From Planctomycetota bacterium (lineage in GTDB: Bacteria > Planctomycetota > Phycisphaerae > Phycisphaerales > UBA1924), in assembly GCA_003696675.1 (NCBI GenBank), contig RFGH01000206.1:1-50134 (forward strand): a DNA stretch of 50,134 nt, written 5' to 3'. Positions 1 to 9,342 of the stretch are shown piece by piece. Both the position numbers and the translations under genes were made by a program. Below the pieces are notes generated by a model. The model searched no databases. It had not been told where the DNA came from and saw only the letters and a list, made by a program, of their open reading frames with translations. Position 1 is the first letter of the stretch. Each line of letters opens with the position of its first letter.

Positions 1-189
1 GCCGGGGGCTTCGAGGCGGAGGTCGTAATGGCCGTAGAAGGTGAAGGAGGCGGTGGCGGGTGTGCGTCCGATTTCCTGATCGTTGAGCCAGACGCGGGCG
101 CCGGGGGGGGTGGAAGTGACGCGGATGTGGCGTTCGGCGCAGGCGGTGAGGAGGAGGGGCAAGAGGAGGATGGCCGCGGCTTTAGGCAT
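1..189 (-). CDS. PEGA-type lipoprotein, N-terminal part (cut by window edge)
   Basis: Reading the minus strand from ATG at 189 gives 63 residues open to the window edge. They begin with a short basic start and a leucine-rich hydrophobic stretch ending in a lipobox-like LLLTAC, so the mature protein probably begins at Cys17 as an outer-membrane or periplasmic lipoprotein. The following residues (VTSTPPGARVWLND, then IGRTPATASFTFYG and YDLRLEAPG) fit a PEGA domain, a small beta-rich surface-layer or cell-wall associated fold. The ATG overlaps the lptB stop codon (ATGCCTAA, 8 nt shared), so translation is probably coupled to lptB. That suggests an envelope-assembly role, but the actual function is unknown. 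Confidence 0.75.
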   Translation of the reverse strand, partial: MPKAAAILLLPLLLTACAERHIRVTSTPPGARVWLNDQEIGRTPATASFTFYGHYDLRLEAPG

Positions 190-955
190 CGGCGTGCTCC
201 GGGTGGTCGGGGGTGGGTTGTTCGTCGAACTCGTCGCCTCGGAAGAGGGAGCCGAGGTAGACGCGGCGGACCATGGGGTCGTTGATGAGTTCGCGGGGTG
301 TGCCTTCGGCGAGGACGCGGCCGGAATCGATGATGTAGGCACGGTCGCAGACGCGGAGGGTCTGCTGGACATTGTGGTCGGTGATGAGGATGGAGATGCC
401 GCGTTTGGTGAGCGAGCGGATCTCTTCCTGGAGGTCTTCGACGGCGATGGGGTCGACGCCGGAGAAAGGCTCGTCCAAAAGGATGAGTTTGGGGTTGGTG
501 ACGAGGGCGCGGGCGATTTCGAGCTTGCGGCGTTCGCCGCCGGAGCAGGTGCGGGCCTGGTCGTTGGCTTTGTGGGTGAGGCCGAACTGGGCGAGGAGCT
601 CGGCGGCTTTCTTCTTGCGCTCGGCGCGGGAGAGGTTGAGTGTTTCGAGGATGGCGAGGAGGTTCTGCTCGCAGGTGAGGCGTTGGAAGACGGAGGGTTC
701 CTGGCTGAGGTAGCCCATGCCGAGGCGTGCGTGGCGGTACATGGGCAGGCCGGTGACCTCGGTGCCGTCGAAGATGACGCGGCCGGCGTCACGCTCGATC
801 ATGCCGATGGTCATGCGGAAGGTGGTGGTTTTGCCGGCGCCGTTGCGGCCGAGGAGGCCGACGATCTCGGCGTGCTCGACGTCGAAGGAGACGCCCTTGA
901 CGACGGTGCGGTCGTTGTAGGTCTTTTTGAGGTCGATGGCTTCGAGGAGGGGCAC
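182..955 (-). CDS. lptB: LPS export ABC transporter ATP-binding protein LptB
   Basis: This is the ATPase that powers lipopolysaccharide extraction from the inner membrane and its transfer to the outer membrane, working with LptF/G. The protein shows Walker A GRNGAGKTT, a Q-loop (YLSQEPSVF), the signature CSGGERRKLEIARAL, Walker B LILLDEPFSGVD and the switch His in ITDHN, in the usual order. A longer reading frame starts at 1057, but its extra N-terminal 34 residues are proline-rich and unlike the family. The GTG at 955 gives 257 residues, close to the usual length of about 240. It lies exactly 6 nt after a TACACT hexamer, a leaderless-type start. The downstream PEGA lipoprotein overlaps its stop codon. 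Other branched-chain/LPS-type ATPases look similar, but the GMGYLSQEPSVF region is typical of LptB. Confidence 0.9.
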   Translation of the reverse strand: MPLLEAIDLKKTYNDRTVVKGVSFDVEHAEIVGLLGRNGAGKTTTFRMTIGMIERDAGRVIFDGTEVTGLPMYRHARLGMGYLSQEPSVFQRLTCEQNLLAILETLNLSRAERKKKAAELLAQFGLTHKANDQARTCSGGERRKLEIARALVTNPKLILLDEPFSGVDPIAVEDLQEEIRSLTKRGISILITDHNVQQTLRVCDRAYIIDSGRVLAEGTPRELINDPMVRRVYLGSLFRGDEFDEQPTPDHPEHADA

Positions 956-961
956 GGTGGG

Positions 962-967
962 AGTGTA
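962..967 (-). promoter_or_regulatory. Putative -10 element of a leaderless lptB transcript
   Basis: The minus strand reads TACACT, then six bases (CCCACC), then the GTG chosen as lptB start. No Shine-Dalgarno sequence precedes that GTG. A transcript starting 6-7 nt after the hexamer would begin at the start codon. No good -35 is seen. Confidence 0.4.
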
Positions 968-1102
968 GGGGAAGTCGGGGAGGGGATCAGGGACGGGGAT
1001 CGGGCATTGGGGGGAGGGAACAGGGGCTTGGATCTCGCGGACTTCCCCCTTCGTCACGGCTTCGGCGTGCCGTCTCCCTCGTCGGCGACGGGCGAAGATC
1101 GG

Positions 1103-1545
1103 TCAGTGGATGAAGCGGAAGGTCATGGGGTAGCGGTAAAACTCGGCGCGGTTGGCGGCCATGGCGGCCATGATCATGCCGATCAGGCCGAGGATGTAGG
1201 GGCCGGCGACGGCGGGGACCATGAGAATGAAGCCGATGCCGCAGGTGAGGGCGCCGATGATGCCGGCGATGAGGGGCAGGGCAACGGAGTAGATGATCAG
1301 AGAGTGATCTGGAAGTTGAGTGCTTCGCGGGCGTGGTCGTCGATGAAGGCGGACTTATCCTTTTTGGTCAGCCAGATGACCAGGGGGATGGCGACGGCGA
1401 AGAACGGGATTACGAGGTGGCCGAGCAGGCCGAGGTGGGCGAACATGGCCCAGGTTTTGTCATCGTCGGCGAGGCCTGGCTGGAAGGCGCGGCCCCGCTC
1501 GTTGAGGGGATAGGTGGCGTCGTGCTGGTCGTTGTCGGCCGTCAT
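1103..1545 (-). pseudogene. DUF4870-type membrane protein, interrupted by a frameshift
   Basis: The ATG at 1545 opens a frame with a soluble N-terminus and then a DUF4870-like core: KTWAMFAHLGLLGHLVIPF, a transmembrane helix, and the conserved DDHAREALNFQIT. The frame hits TGA at 1297-1299, directly after a CTCTCT run (1299-1304). In another frame the expected continuation follows at once (IIYSVALPLIAGIIG, further hydrophobic helices, then NRAEFYRYPMTFRFIH) and stops at 1103-1105. Removing one CT from the run restores a single protein of about 147 residues, a normal length for the family. It is therefore a recent frameshift, phase variation at a dinucleotide run, or a sequencing error. The family role is unknown (small integral membrane proteins). 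Confidence 0.8.
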
Positions 1546-1696
1546 TGGGATCCCCGGGTGCTGCTACCGGCCCATCATCGGGGCCGGGGGGTTGTTGGGC
1601 AAGGGCGGCGGGGGGTTTCAGGGATGGCGAGTACGCGTGTTGCCCGGAGGCTCCTTAGACCCGGCCACCTCGCGACGGCGCTGTGCGGAATGGCTG

Positions 1697-1725
1697 CAAG
1701 AAAACCCGGGCGTTGGGCCCGGGTT
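1697..1725 (-). terminator. Rho-independent terminator of the 1752-2690 gene
   Basis: On the minus strand a 9-bp stem AACCCGGGC/GCCCGGGTT with a 5-nt loop is followed by TTTTCTTG. It lies about 25 nt after the stop codon of the upstream secreted-protein gene. Confidence 0.8.
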
Positions 1726-1751
1726 CCTGAAGTGGCAACAGGGGGTGTGAC

Positions 1752-2690
1752 TTACCGGTCGATCTGATCGACAAACTCCTGCAGATCGCCGGCGTCGTGG
1801 GTGCCATCTTGATTGAGGTCGGCACGCTCGACTTGACCCGCGTAGGACTGAAGAAAGTCCACGATATCTTGGGAGTTCTGCACGGCGTCGCGGTTCCAAT
1901 CGCCCCGGATCGGGCTCGGGGTGATCGAAAGGGGGGCGTACTCCATAAATACGGGCCGGCCCTGATCGTCGTAATACACGGCGAGGGCGACGATCTTGTT
2001 CGTGTCGATCACGCGGTTGGCGAAGACGGGCAGATCGAAGAAGACGCCGTCGGAAACATCCGTGTCCGCGTCGAGCGGCACGGCCTGCACACCCTGCCGG
2101 GTCTGGTACAGGGCGATGAGTTCGGCGCCGCGGATGCAGGGGCGTGCGGCCAGGTTGTAGGAGTTTGTGGAGCTGATGCCGGCTTGGAAGCTGAGCGTCG
2201 ACTGGGCCTCGACCGGGTAGACGCCGTCGGCGTGGCCGAGATCGATCGCGGCGGATCGAAGGGTGTCCATCGGAGCCACGCGGGCGGTGCCCACGCGGGT
2301 CAGGCCGCAGGGATCCTCGGGCGGCAGACCCAGGCGGTGGCGGTAGATCCGGAGCATGCCGCGGAGAGAGGCTTCGAGACCAACACCTCCGTCGGGCCAG
2401 TCTTCGAGGCAGCCCTTGATGTCATCGATGAACTCGTCCCAATGCTCCGATGTGTTCCCGCCTTTGCTCGCGAGGCACGCGGTCAGGTGCGCGTTGGCAC
2501 CATTGGTGCAGGTCTCGAACGCGGCCTGATTCTGGTAGCCGGGGACATCGGGATCGTTGAATGTGTCGTTGCACGCCTCCATGCTGGCGAGGAAGTCGGC
2601 ACGACAGTCGGCTGCGGGATCCATCGCTGTGGAGGCGGCCGCAACGCAGCCGGAAAGCGTTATGAGGAAGAGGGGCGAGGTTCTCATCAT
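1752..2690 (-). CDS. Secreted Cys-rich protein with C-terminal dockerin/EF-hand-like module
   Basis: This is a predicted exported protein of 312 residues. The start at 2690 (MMRTSPLFLITLSGCVAAAS) gives a clear signal peptide; the frame extends upstream but with a charged, unlikely leader. The mature N-terminus is cysteine-rich (several Cys spaced over residues 30-90, including ACNDTF and GCLEDW). The C-terminal 50 residues resemble a calcium-binding dockerin or duplicated EF-hand loop (GDWNRDAVQNSQDIVDFL, then ADLNQDGTHDAGDLQEFV). The 31109-32095 protein has the same architecture and a matching C-terminal half, so the two are paralogues. The gene stands alone with a promoter-like signal upstream and a terminator downstream. 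I cannot assign a function beyond a probable extracellular, calcium-dependent binding module. Confidence 0.75.
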   Translation of the reverse strand: MMRTSPLFLITLSGCVAAASTAMDPAADCRADFLASMEACNDTFNDPDVPGYQNQAAFETCTNGANAHLTACLASKGGNTSEHWDEFIDDIKGCLEDWPDGGVGLEASLRGMLRIYRHRLGLPPEDPCGLTRVGTARVAPMDTLRSAAIDLGHADGVYPVEAQSTLSFQAGISSTNSYNLAARPCIRGAELIALYQTRQGVQAVPLDADTDVSDGVFFDLPVFANRVIDTNKIVALAVYYDDQGRPVFMEYAPLSITPSPIRGDWNRDAVQNSQDIVDFLQSYAGQVERADLNQDGTHDAGDLQEFVDQIDR

Positions 2691-2759
2691 TTCGAGTTCC
2701 AGCCTGAGCGGATTTCCACGAGCCGCCCTCCGGTGCTGGTGGGCTGGTGGGCTTTTGTC

Positions 2760-2788
2760 AGTATCGGATATGGGACGAGCTCTGTCCA
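2760..2788 (-). promoter_or_regulatory. Sigma70-like promoter for the 2690 gene
   Basis: The minus strand carries TGGACA (2783-2788), a 17-nt spacer, and GATACT (2760-2765). The predicted leader is about 60 nt. The call rests on hexamer match and spacing only. Confidence 0.4.
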
Positions 2789-2846
2789 CACCGCATGGGA
2801 GATTTGCCCAGGTTATTTTGCCTGATAACTGACGCCCTTGTCTGCT

Positions 2847-3983
2847 TTACTGCCCGAAGAGGTTCTTGGCGCCGAACATGCCCTGTTCTTCGAAGTAGGT
2901 GAGGGCGTCGGGGACGGAGTCGAAGACCTTGGTGGCGGTCTCGGTGATGAAGGGGGATGGGTTTTTCTTGGGCTTCCAGACGACATAGACCTCTTTGGCG
3001 TGCTCCCAAGCGTGCTGGAGTTCGCGTTCGACGCCGGAGGAGAGTCCGGGGATGATCTTGCCGCCCTCGGAGATGAGTTCGGGGACGAAAGAGACGATCA
3101 TGTCGGCCTGGTCGATGAGTTTGAAGTCGCGCATGTAGATCTGGCCGTCGATATCGCCGGCGATATCGAGGACCTCGCGGGTGCGCATGCGGATGGGTTT
3201 CATATCTTTCTGGATGCCGCCGAGCTGGTGGGGCATGTGGTCGAAGAAGTCCTTGCCGTCGCGCATGGCTTCGACGGCGCGGTCGAGGAGGAGTTTCTCG
3301 TCAACATCGCCGGGGTCGAAGGTGATGAAGTGTTCGGCGAGTTCGGTGCGGAAGGCGTCGATCTCGGCCATGACTTCGGGCATGTCGACGACATGGGACA
3401 TGGGGAAGGAGGGGTAGACCTTGCGCATGTCGGGGCGGCAGAGGAGGCGGAACATGGTGCGTTCGGTGCTGGCGAAGCGGCCGCGGGAGACGATGTAGAA
3501 CTTGGAGCCGGGGATGGCCTGGGACATGAGTTCGGTGGCGAGGATTTCCTCCTCGCGCCAGACCATGCAGTCCTTGAGGGTGGCGTCGATGTCGTGCTCG
3601 GCGTGGAGTCGTTGGTGGACGACCTCGATGTTGTCGACGAGGCAGACGAAGAGGTCGGGGCGGAGTTTGGTGATCTGATCGAAGTCGAAGGCGGAGAAGA
3701 GGCCGTGACGCCAGCGGAAGGTGGCGTGGGTGTTGACGACCATGGTGTCCATGTCGCGTGATTCGGCGATGATGTCTTTGAATGCGGCGCGGCGGAGGGA
3801 GTTGAGGCGGGAGAGGGGCAGGTCGAGGATGCGTCCCTCGCGGACATCGCGGGCCTCGGCGTACATCATGTCACCGACATGGAAGGTGGGGACGGACTCG
3901 CCCTGGGACCCGGCGAAGCGGGCGACGGCGTTGAGGTAGGGCTTCTTGTCCATGCCGACCTGGCCGGTGACGATCGCGCGCAT
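2847..3983 (-). CDS. P-loop nucleotide-kinase-like protein with C-terminal deoxyribosyltransferase-like domain
   Basis: A 378-residue cytoplasmic protein. The start at 3983 is set by the good Shine-Dalgarno AAGGAG 8-9 nt upstream. Residues 1-200 look like an archaeal-adenylate-kinase or AAA-type P-loop fold: an opening beta strand MRAIVTG, a P-loop position reading GQVGMDKK, and later strands MDTMVVNTHATF and LFVCLVDNIEVV. The Walker A motif is degenerate, with Asp where the last Gly should be and Lys where Ser/Thr should be. Residues about 285-375 (DFKLIDQADMIVSFVPEL, then SSGVERELQHAW, then EVYVVW) resemble nucleoside 2-deoxyribosyltransferase or SLOG-type folds. This may be a nucleotide salvage or sensing protein. 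I do not recognise a named family with certainty. It is divergent from the prepilin-like gene. Confidence 0.55.
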   Translation of the reverse strand: MRAIVTGQVGMDKKPYLNAVARFAGSQGESVPTFHVGDMMYAEARDVREGRILDLPLSRLNSLRRAAFKDIIAESRDMDTMVVNTHATFRWRHGLFSAFDFDQITKLRPDLFVCLVDNIEVVHQRLHAEHDIDATLKDCMVWREEEILATELMSQAIPGSKFYIVSRGRFASTERTMFRLLCRPDMRKVYPSFPMSHVVDMPEVMAEIDAFRTELAEHFITFDPGDVDEKLLLDRAVEAMRDGKDFFDHMPHQLGGIQKDMKPIRMRTREVLDIAGDIDGQIYMRDFKLIDQADMIVSFVPELISEGGKIIPGLSSGVERELQHAWEHAKEVYVVWKPKKNPSPFITETATKVFDSVPDALTYFEEQGMFGAKNLFGQ

Positions 3984-4174
3984 GTGATATCTCCTTGGCG
4001 GGGCGGATGATAGAACGGCGGCGTGCCCGGGGTGGCATGGGCGGCGGAGGGCGAAAAATGCCGCAACCGGAGGGGGCGTGCTCTCGGATAGGCTGGAACG
4101 CACGGGTCGCCGCACGGCCCGACCAAGGGACGATCCCCGGCGGGGGAGCCATGACAACCGAAGGGGGACTCGCC

Positions 4175-5134
4175 ATGCGTCGCGGGTTTACGCTGATCGA
4201 GCTTCTTGTGGTGATCGCCATCATCTCGGTGCTGATGGGGCTGTTGCTGCCGGCGATCGGGGCGGCGCGGCGGACGGCAAGGGCGGCAGCGGGCAACGCG
4301 AACCTGCGGACGGTGACGCAGCAGTTGATCATGTACACGCAGTCGAACCGGGACGCGTTCGTGAATCCGTTCGGGCAGGGCGAGTCGACGGAGAACACGC
4401 GGGTTCTGGACTACAACGACGCGTTGTCTTGGGACAAGAAGTTCCGGTGGAACTTCAACGCGCATCCGTTGTCGCCGCATATGACGACGGAGCCGTTCGC
4501 GGCGTACTGGTACAGCTACATGGCGGGGCCGGATTCGGCGGCGCCGTATCGGGAGGAGCAGGTATCGCCGGCGGACGGGCTTTTGGTCTCGATGGCGCGT
4601 GACCTGGCGGGTGATTCAGACTATCAGCGTCCGGAGTTGCTCTGGCCGAGCAGCTTCCTGCTTTCTCCGACGGTGTGGAGCGACACGGGGCGGTATCCGG
4701 GGGCTCGGCTGCCGATGGAGCAGCGTAATGTGCGGACGCAGTCGCTCAGCGATGTGTCGTATCCCGAGTCGAAGGTGCTTGTGTGGGAGCGGATGGACTT
4801 TGTGCAGCGTGAGCGGACGCGAGTGGTGGGTGAGTCGTCTCTGCCGGAGGGGTTCTCGCCGGCGTGGAACAACATCCGGGCGAAGCCGGCGGTGGCGACC
4901 TCGGACGGGAGCGTGCGGAAGGTGAGCATGGCCGACCTGTACGCGAAGGCGGGGACCGATCCGGCGTTGAACCCGTCGGGGAGCATCGGGCTGCCGGACG
5001 AGTTGAGTATCCTGGGCAACGAGGACCCGGAGGGCGTGCCGGGAGTTGCGCGGAGCGGTCGCGGGGACGGCTCGTACCCGGCATTCTTCTGGGCGACGCG
5101 GGACGGTGTGCGCGGGCGGGATCTGGCACCCTGA
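4175..5134 (+). CDS. Prepilin-type pseudopilin-like protein (DUF1559-like)
   Basis: The protein starts with a type IV prepilin leader, MRRG, followed by FTLIELLVVIAIISVLMGLLLPA, the Phe+1/Glu+5 signature cleaved and methylated by prepilin peptidase. The rest (319 residues in all) is an exported globular domain ending in a region with TSDGSVRKV, similar to the H-X9-DG end of the DUF1559 proteins that are greatly expanded in planctomycetes. I chose 4175 because AAGGGGG sits 7 nt upstream. The ATG at 4151 has a G-rich motif only 2 nt away and would give an unusually long leader. Likely a minor pseudopilin of a type II secretion or pilus-like system. No other secretion genes are adjacent. Confidence 0.8.
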   Translation: MRRGFTLIELLVVIAIISVLMGLLLPAIGAARRTARAAAGNANLRTVTQQLIMYTQSNRDAFVNPFGQGESTENTRVLDYNDALSWDKKFRWNFNAHPLSPHMTTEPFAAYWYSYMAGPDSAAPYREEQVSPADGLLVSMARDLAGDSDYQRPELLWPSSFLLSPTVWSDTGRYPGARLPMEQRNVRTQSLSDVSYPESKVLVWERMDFVQRERTRVVGESSLPEGFSPAWNNIRAKPAVATSDGSVRKVSMADLYAKAGTDPALNPSGSIGLPDELSILGNEDPEGVPGVARSGRGDGSYPAFFWATRDGVRGRDLAP

Positions 5135-5158
5135 GCCAAGAGAGGATGCGGGCGGAGC

Positions 5159-5590
5159 GTGGGGTTCTTTGAGGATCAGCTCTCGGCGGTGGGACGCGGG
5201 ATGGACGCCTGCGTGGAGTGGTGCGCCGACCGTTGGCGGTCGGTGAACGACCGGGCGCGGCACGCGCCGAGTTTCGAGGCCGTCCGTGAACGGATGGAGC
5301 GGGCGGCTGACGCGGCGCGATCGGGCGCGGAGCGGGCAGCGGAGGAGGCCAAGGAGCGCTGGCGCCGGCGGGATCCGGTGGACCGGGACGCGGCCAAGCG
5401 GGTGTTCGTGTTGGCGGGTGTGATCCTCGTGCTGGCGGGGGTGTGGTTCGGTGTGCGGGTGTTCACGCGTGAGCGGACGGATCCGATCTCGGCGGCGGAG
5501 TTGGAGATGATGCGTCGGTTGCGGGAGGCTGGCGCGCGGGATGGATCTGTGCCAGCGCCCGGGCTGGAGGGGTGGACGGCCGAACCTTGA
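5159..5590 (+). CDS. Small single-pass membrane protein, unknown function
   Basis: A GTG at 5159 opens 143 residues. Residues 1-80 are hydrophilic and helical (alternating Arg/Glu/Ala, DAARSGAERAAEEAKERW), probably a coiled coil. Residues about 85-103 (VFVLAGVILVLAGVWFGV) form one transmembrane helix, followed by a short charged tail. It begins 24 nt after the prepilin-like gene, so the two are probably co-transcribed. The strong GC bias at third codon positions supports real coding. No family recognised. Confidence 0.6.
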   Translation: MGFFEDQLSAVGRGMDACVEWCADRWRSVNDRARHAPSFEAVRERMERAADAARSGAERAAEEAKERWRRRDPVDRDAAKRVFVLAGVILVLAGVWFGVRVFTRERTDPISAAELEMMRRLREAGARDGSVPAPGLEGWTAEP

Positions 5591-5597
5591 GACCGCG

Positions 5598-5690
5598 TCA
5601 GACCCGGAAGCGGGCGACGAGCATGTGGAGGGCTTCGGCGCTGGTCGAGAGTTGGGTGGCGGCGGTGTTTGGCCGAGTTGAGGCGTTGCC
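5598..5690 (-). pseudogene. Remnant of a methyl-accepting chemotaxis protein C-terminus
   Basis: On the minus strand, ending at TGA 5598-5600, about 23 codons read NTAATQLSTSAEALHMLVARF plus RV. This is how the extreme C-terminus of many chemoreceptors looks (an A-T-Q/E-L-S-x-x-A-E-x-L-x-x-L-V-x-x-F pattern). Upstream in the frame the similarity stops after CGNASTRP and no receptor domain follows, so only the 3' end seems to survive. It sits in the 190-nt gap before sucD. The match is short, so chance cannot be fully excluded. Confidence 0.4.
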
Positions 5691-5783
5691 ACAAAATCGT
5701 GGTGATACCCGGGGCGTCGGGCCGTTGCGGGCCGGAGGGAGGTGGCGTCGGCCTAGGATTGGGTTCCTTTCGGAGGTATTGAC

Positions 5784-6797
5784 ATGGCCATTCTCGTCGA
5801 CAAGGACACCCGGGTGATCTGCCAGGGCATCACCGGCAGTTTCGGGGCGCTCCACACCAAGGGCTGCTTCGAGTACGGGACGAAGATGGTCGGCGGGGTC
5901 ACCCCTGGCAAGGGCGGGACGAAGGACGCGAACGGGCTGCCGATCTTCGACACGGTCAAGCAGGCCGTGGACGCCACCGGGGCCGACGCGACGATGATCT
6001 TCGTGCCCCCGGCGTTCTGCGCGGACGCGATCCTCGAGGCGATGGACGCGGGCATCCGGTTGATCTGCTGCATCACCGAGGGCGTGCCGGTCAACGACAT
6101 GATCATGGTGCGCAAAGTGCTCGACGACCGCAACGCGGCCGCCCGGGGCGCGGACTCGGCGCACGCGCGTGAGCTGTTCACGCTGATCGGGCCGAACTGC
6201 CCGGGCATCATCACCCCCGGTCCGAAGACCGGTGAGGGCACGGCGGCCAGCAAGTACACCAACGCGGGCTGCAAGATCGGCATCATGCCGGGCTACATCC
6301 ACACGCATGTTTCCGAGGCCAAGACCGGCAAGGCGGTCGGCATCGTGAGCCGCTCGGGCACCCTGACCTATGAGGCCGTCTGGCAGACCAGCCAGTTGGG
6401 CATCGGGCAGTCCACCTGCGTGGGCATCGGCGGCGATCCGGTCCGCGGGCTGAACCACATCGACTGCCTGCGGCTGTTCCAGGAGGACCCGGACACGGAC
6501 GGCATCTTGATGATCGGTGAGATCGGCGGCGAGGACGAGGAGCACGCGGCGGAGTTCATCAAGAAGCATGTGACCAAGCCGGTGGCCGCGTTCATCGCGG
6601 GGCGCACCGCGCCGCCCGGCAAGCGGATGGGCCACGCGGGCGCGATCATCTCGTCCGGCGCGGGGGGCAAGCCGACGGGCACGGCCGACTCGAAGATCGA
6701 GGCGTTGCGTGAGGCCGGGGCGACTGTGTCGCTCAGCCCGGCCGAGATGGGCCAGGCGATGGCCAAGGCCATGGGGCTTGAACCCGTCCACGCCTGA
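5784..6797 (+). CDS. sucD: Succinate-CoA ligase (ADP-forming) alpha subunit
   Basis: This TCA-cycle enzyme converts succinyl-CoA to succinate with substrate-level phosphorylation; the alpha subunit binds CoA and carries the phosphohistidine. Visible motifs are the CoA-binding N-terminus ([13 protein letters not shown]), GGVTPGKGG, the [11 protein letters not shown] region, GPNCPGII, and MGHAGAI with the phosphorylated His at about 284. At 337 residues it is longer than the usual 290 or so. The extra length lies in two insertions near residues 115-130 and 148-162. The start has a good Shine-Dalgarno (GGAGG) and a terminator follows the gene. The beta subunit gene sucC is not adjacent, unlike in many genomes, so assembly relies on a distant partner. 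Confidence 0.93.
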   Translation: MAILVDKDTRVICQGITGSFGALHTKGCFEYGTKMVGGVTPGKGGTKDANGLPIFDTVKQAVDATGADATMIFVPPAFCADAILEAMDAGIRLICCITEGVPVNDMIMVRKVLDDRNAAARGADSAHARELFTLIGPNCPGIITPGPKTGEGTAASKYTNAGCKIGIMPGYIHTHVSEAKTGKAVGIVSRSGTLTYEAVWQTSQLGIGQSTCVGIGGDPVRGLNHIDCLRLFQEDPDTDGILMIGEIGGEDEEHAAEFIKKHVTKPVAAFIAGRTAPPGKRMGHAGAIISSGAGGKPTGTADSKIEALREAGATVSLSPAEMGQAMAKAMGLEPVHA

Positions 6798-6829
6798 GCC
6801 GGTCCAGACACCTTCGCTATAACGATCAG

Positions 6830-6857
6830 CCCCGCCCACGGCGGGGTTGTTTGTTTG
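6830..6857 (+). terminator. Rho-independent terminator after sucD
   Basis: A 7-bp stem CCCCGCC/GGCGGGG with a CAC loop is followed by TTGTTTGTTTG, 33 nt after the sucD stop. Confidence 0.85.
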
Positions 6858-7025
6858 ACATCTTTCGCGGGGGAGCGGCCCAGCCCCGATAACTTCCGCC
6901 CGGAAGACAAGGAAGATCTCCCGACGAGGTACAGGACGGTTCCGCCGCGAAGTGGTCGGTTGATCTAGCCCAGTTCCGGCTGATTCGCTCCATTTTGTGG
7001 CCCGGGTGTCCGATTTCTTCCCGCG

Positions 7026-9329
<2,304 letters not shown>

Positions 9330-9342
9330 CCGACACGCCCGG

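Noticed and set aside
83..1513. Long plus-strand open frame opposite lptB and DUF4870
   Set aside because: It is low-complexity Gly/Glu/Asp/Val-rich, mirrors the GC-rich third positions of lptB on the other strand, and has no domain.
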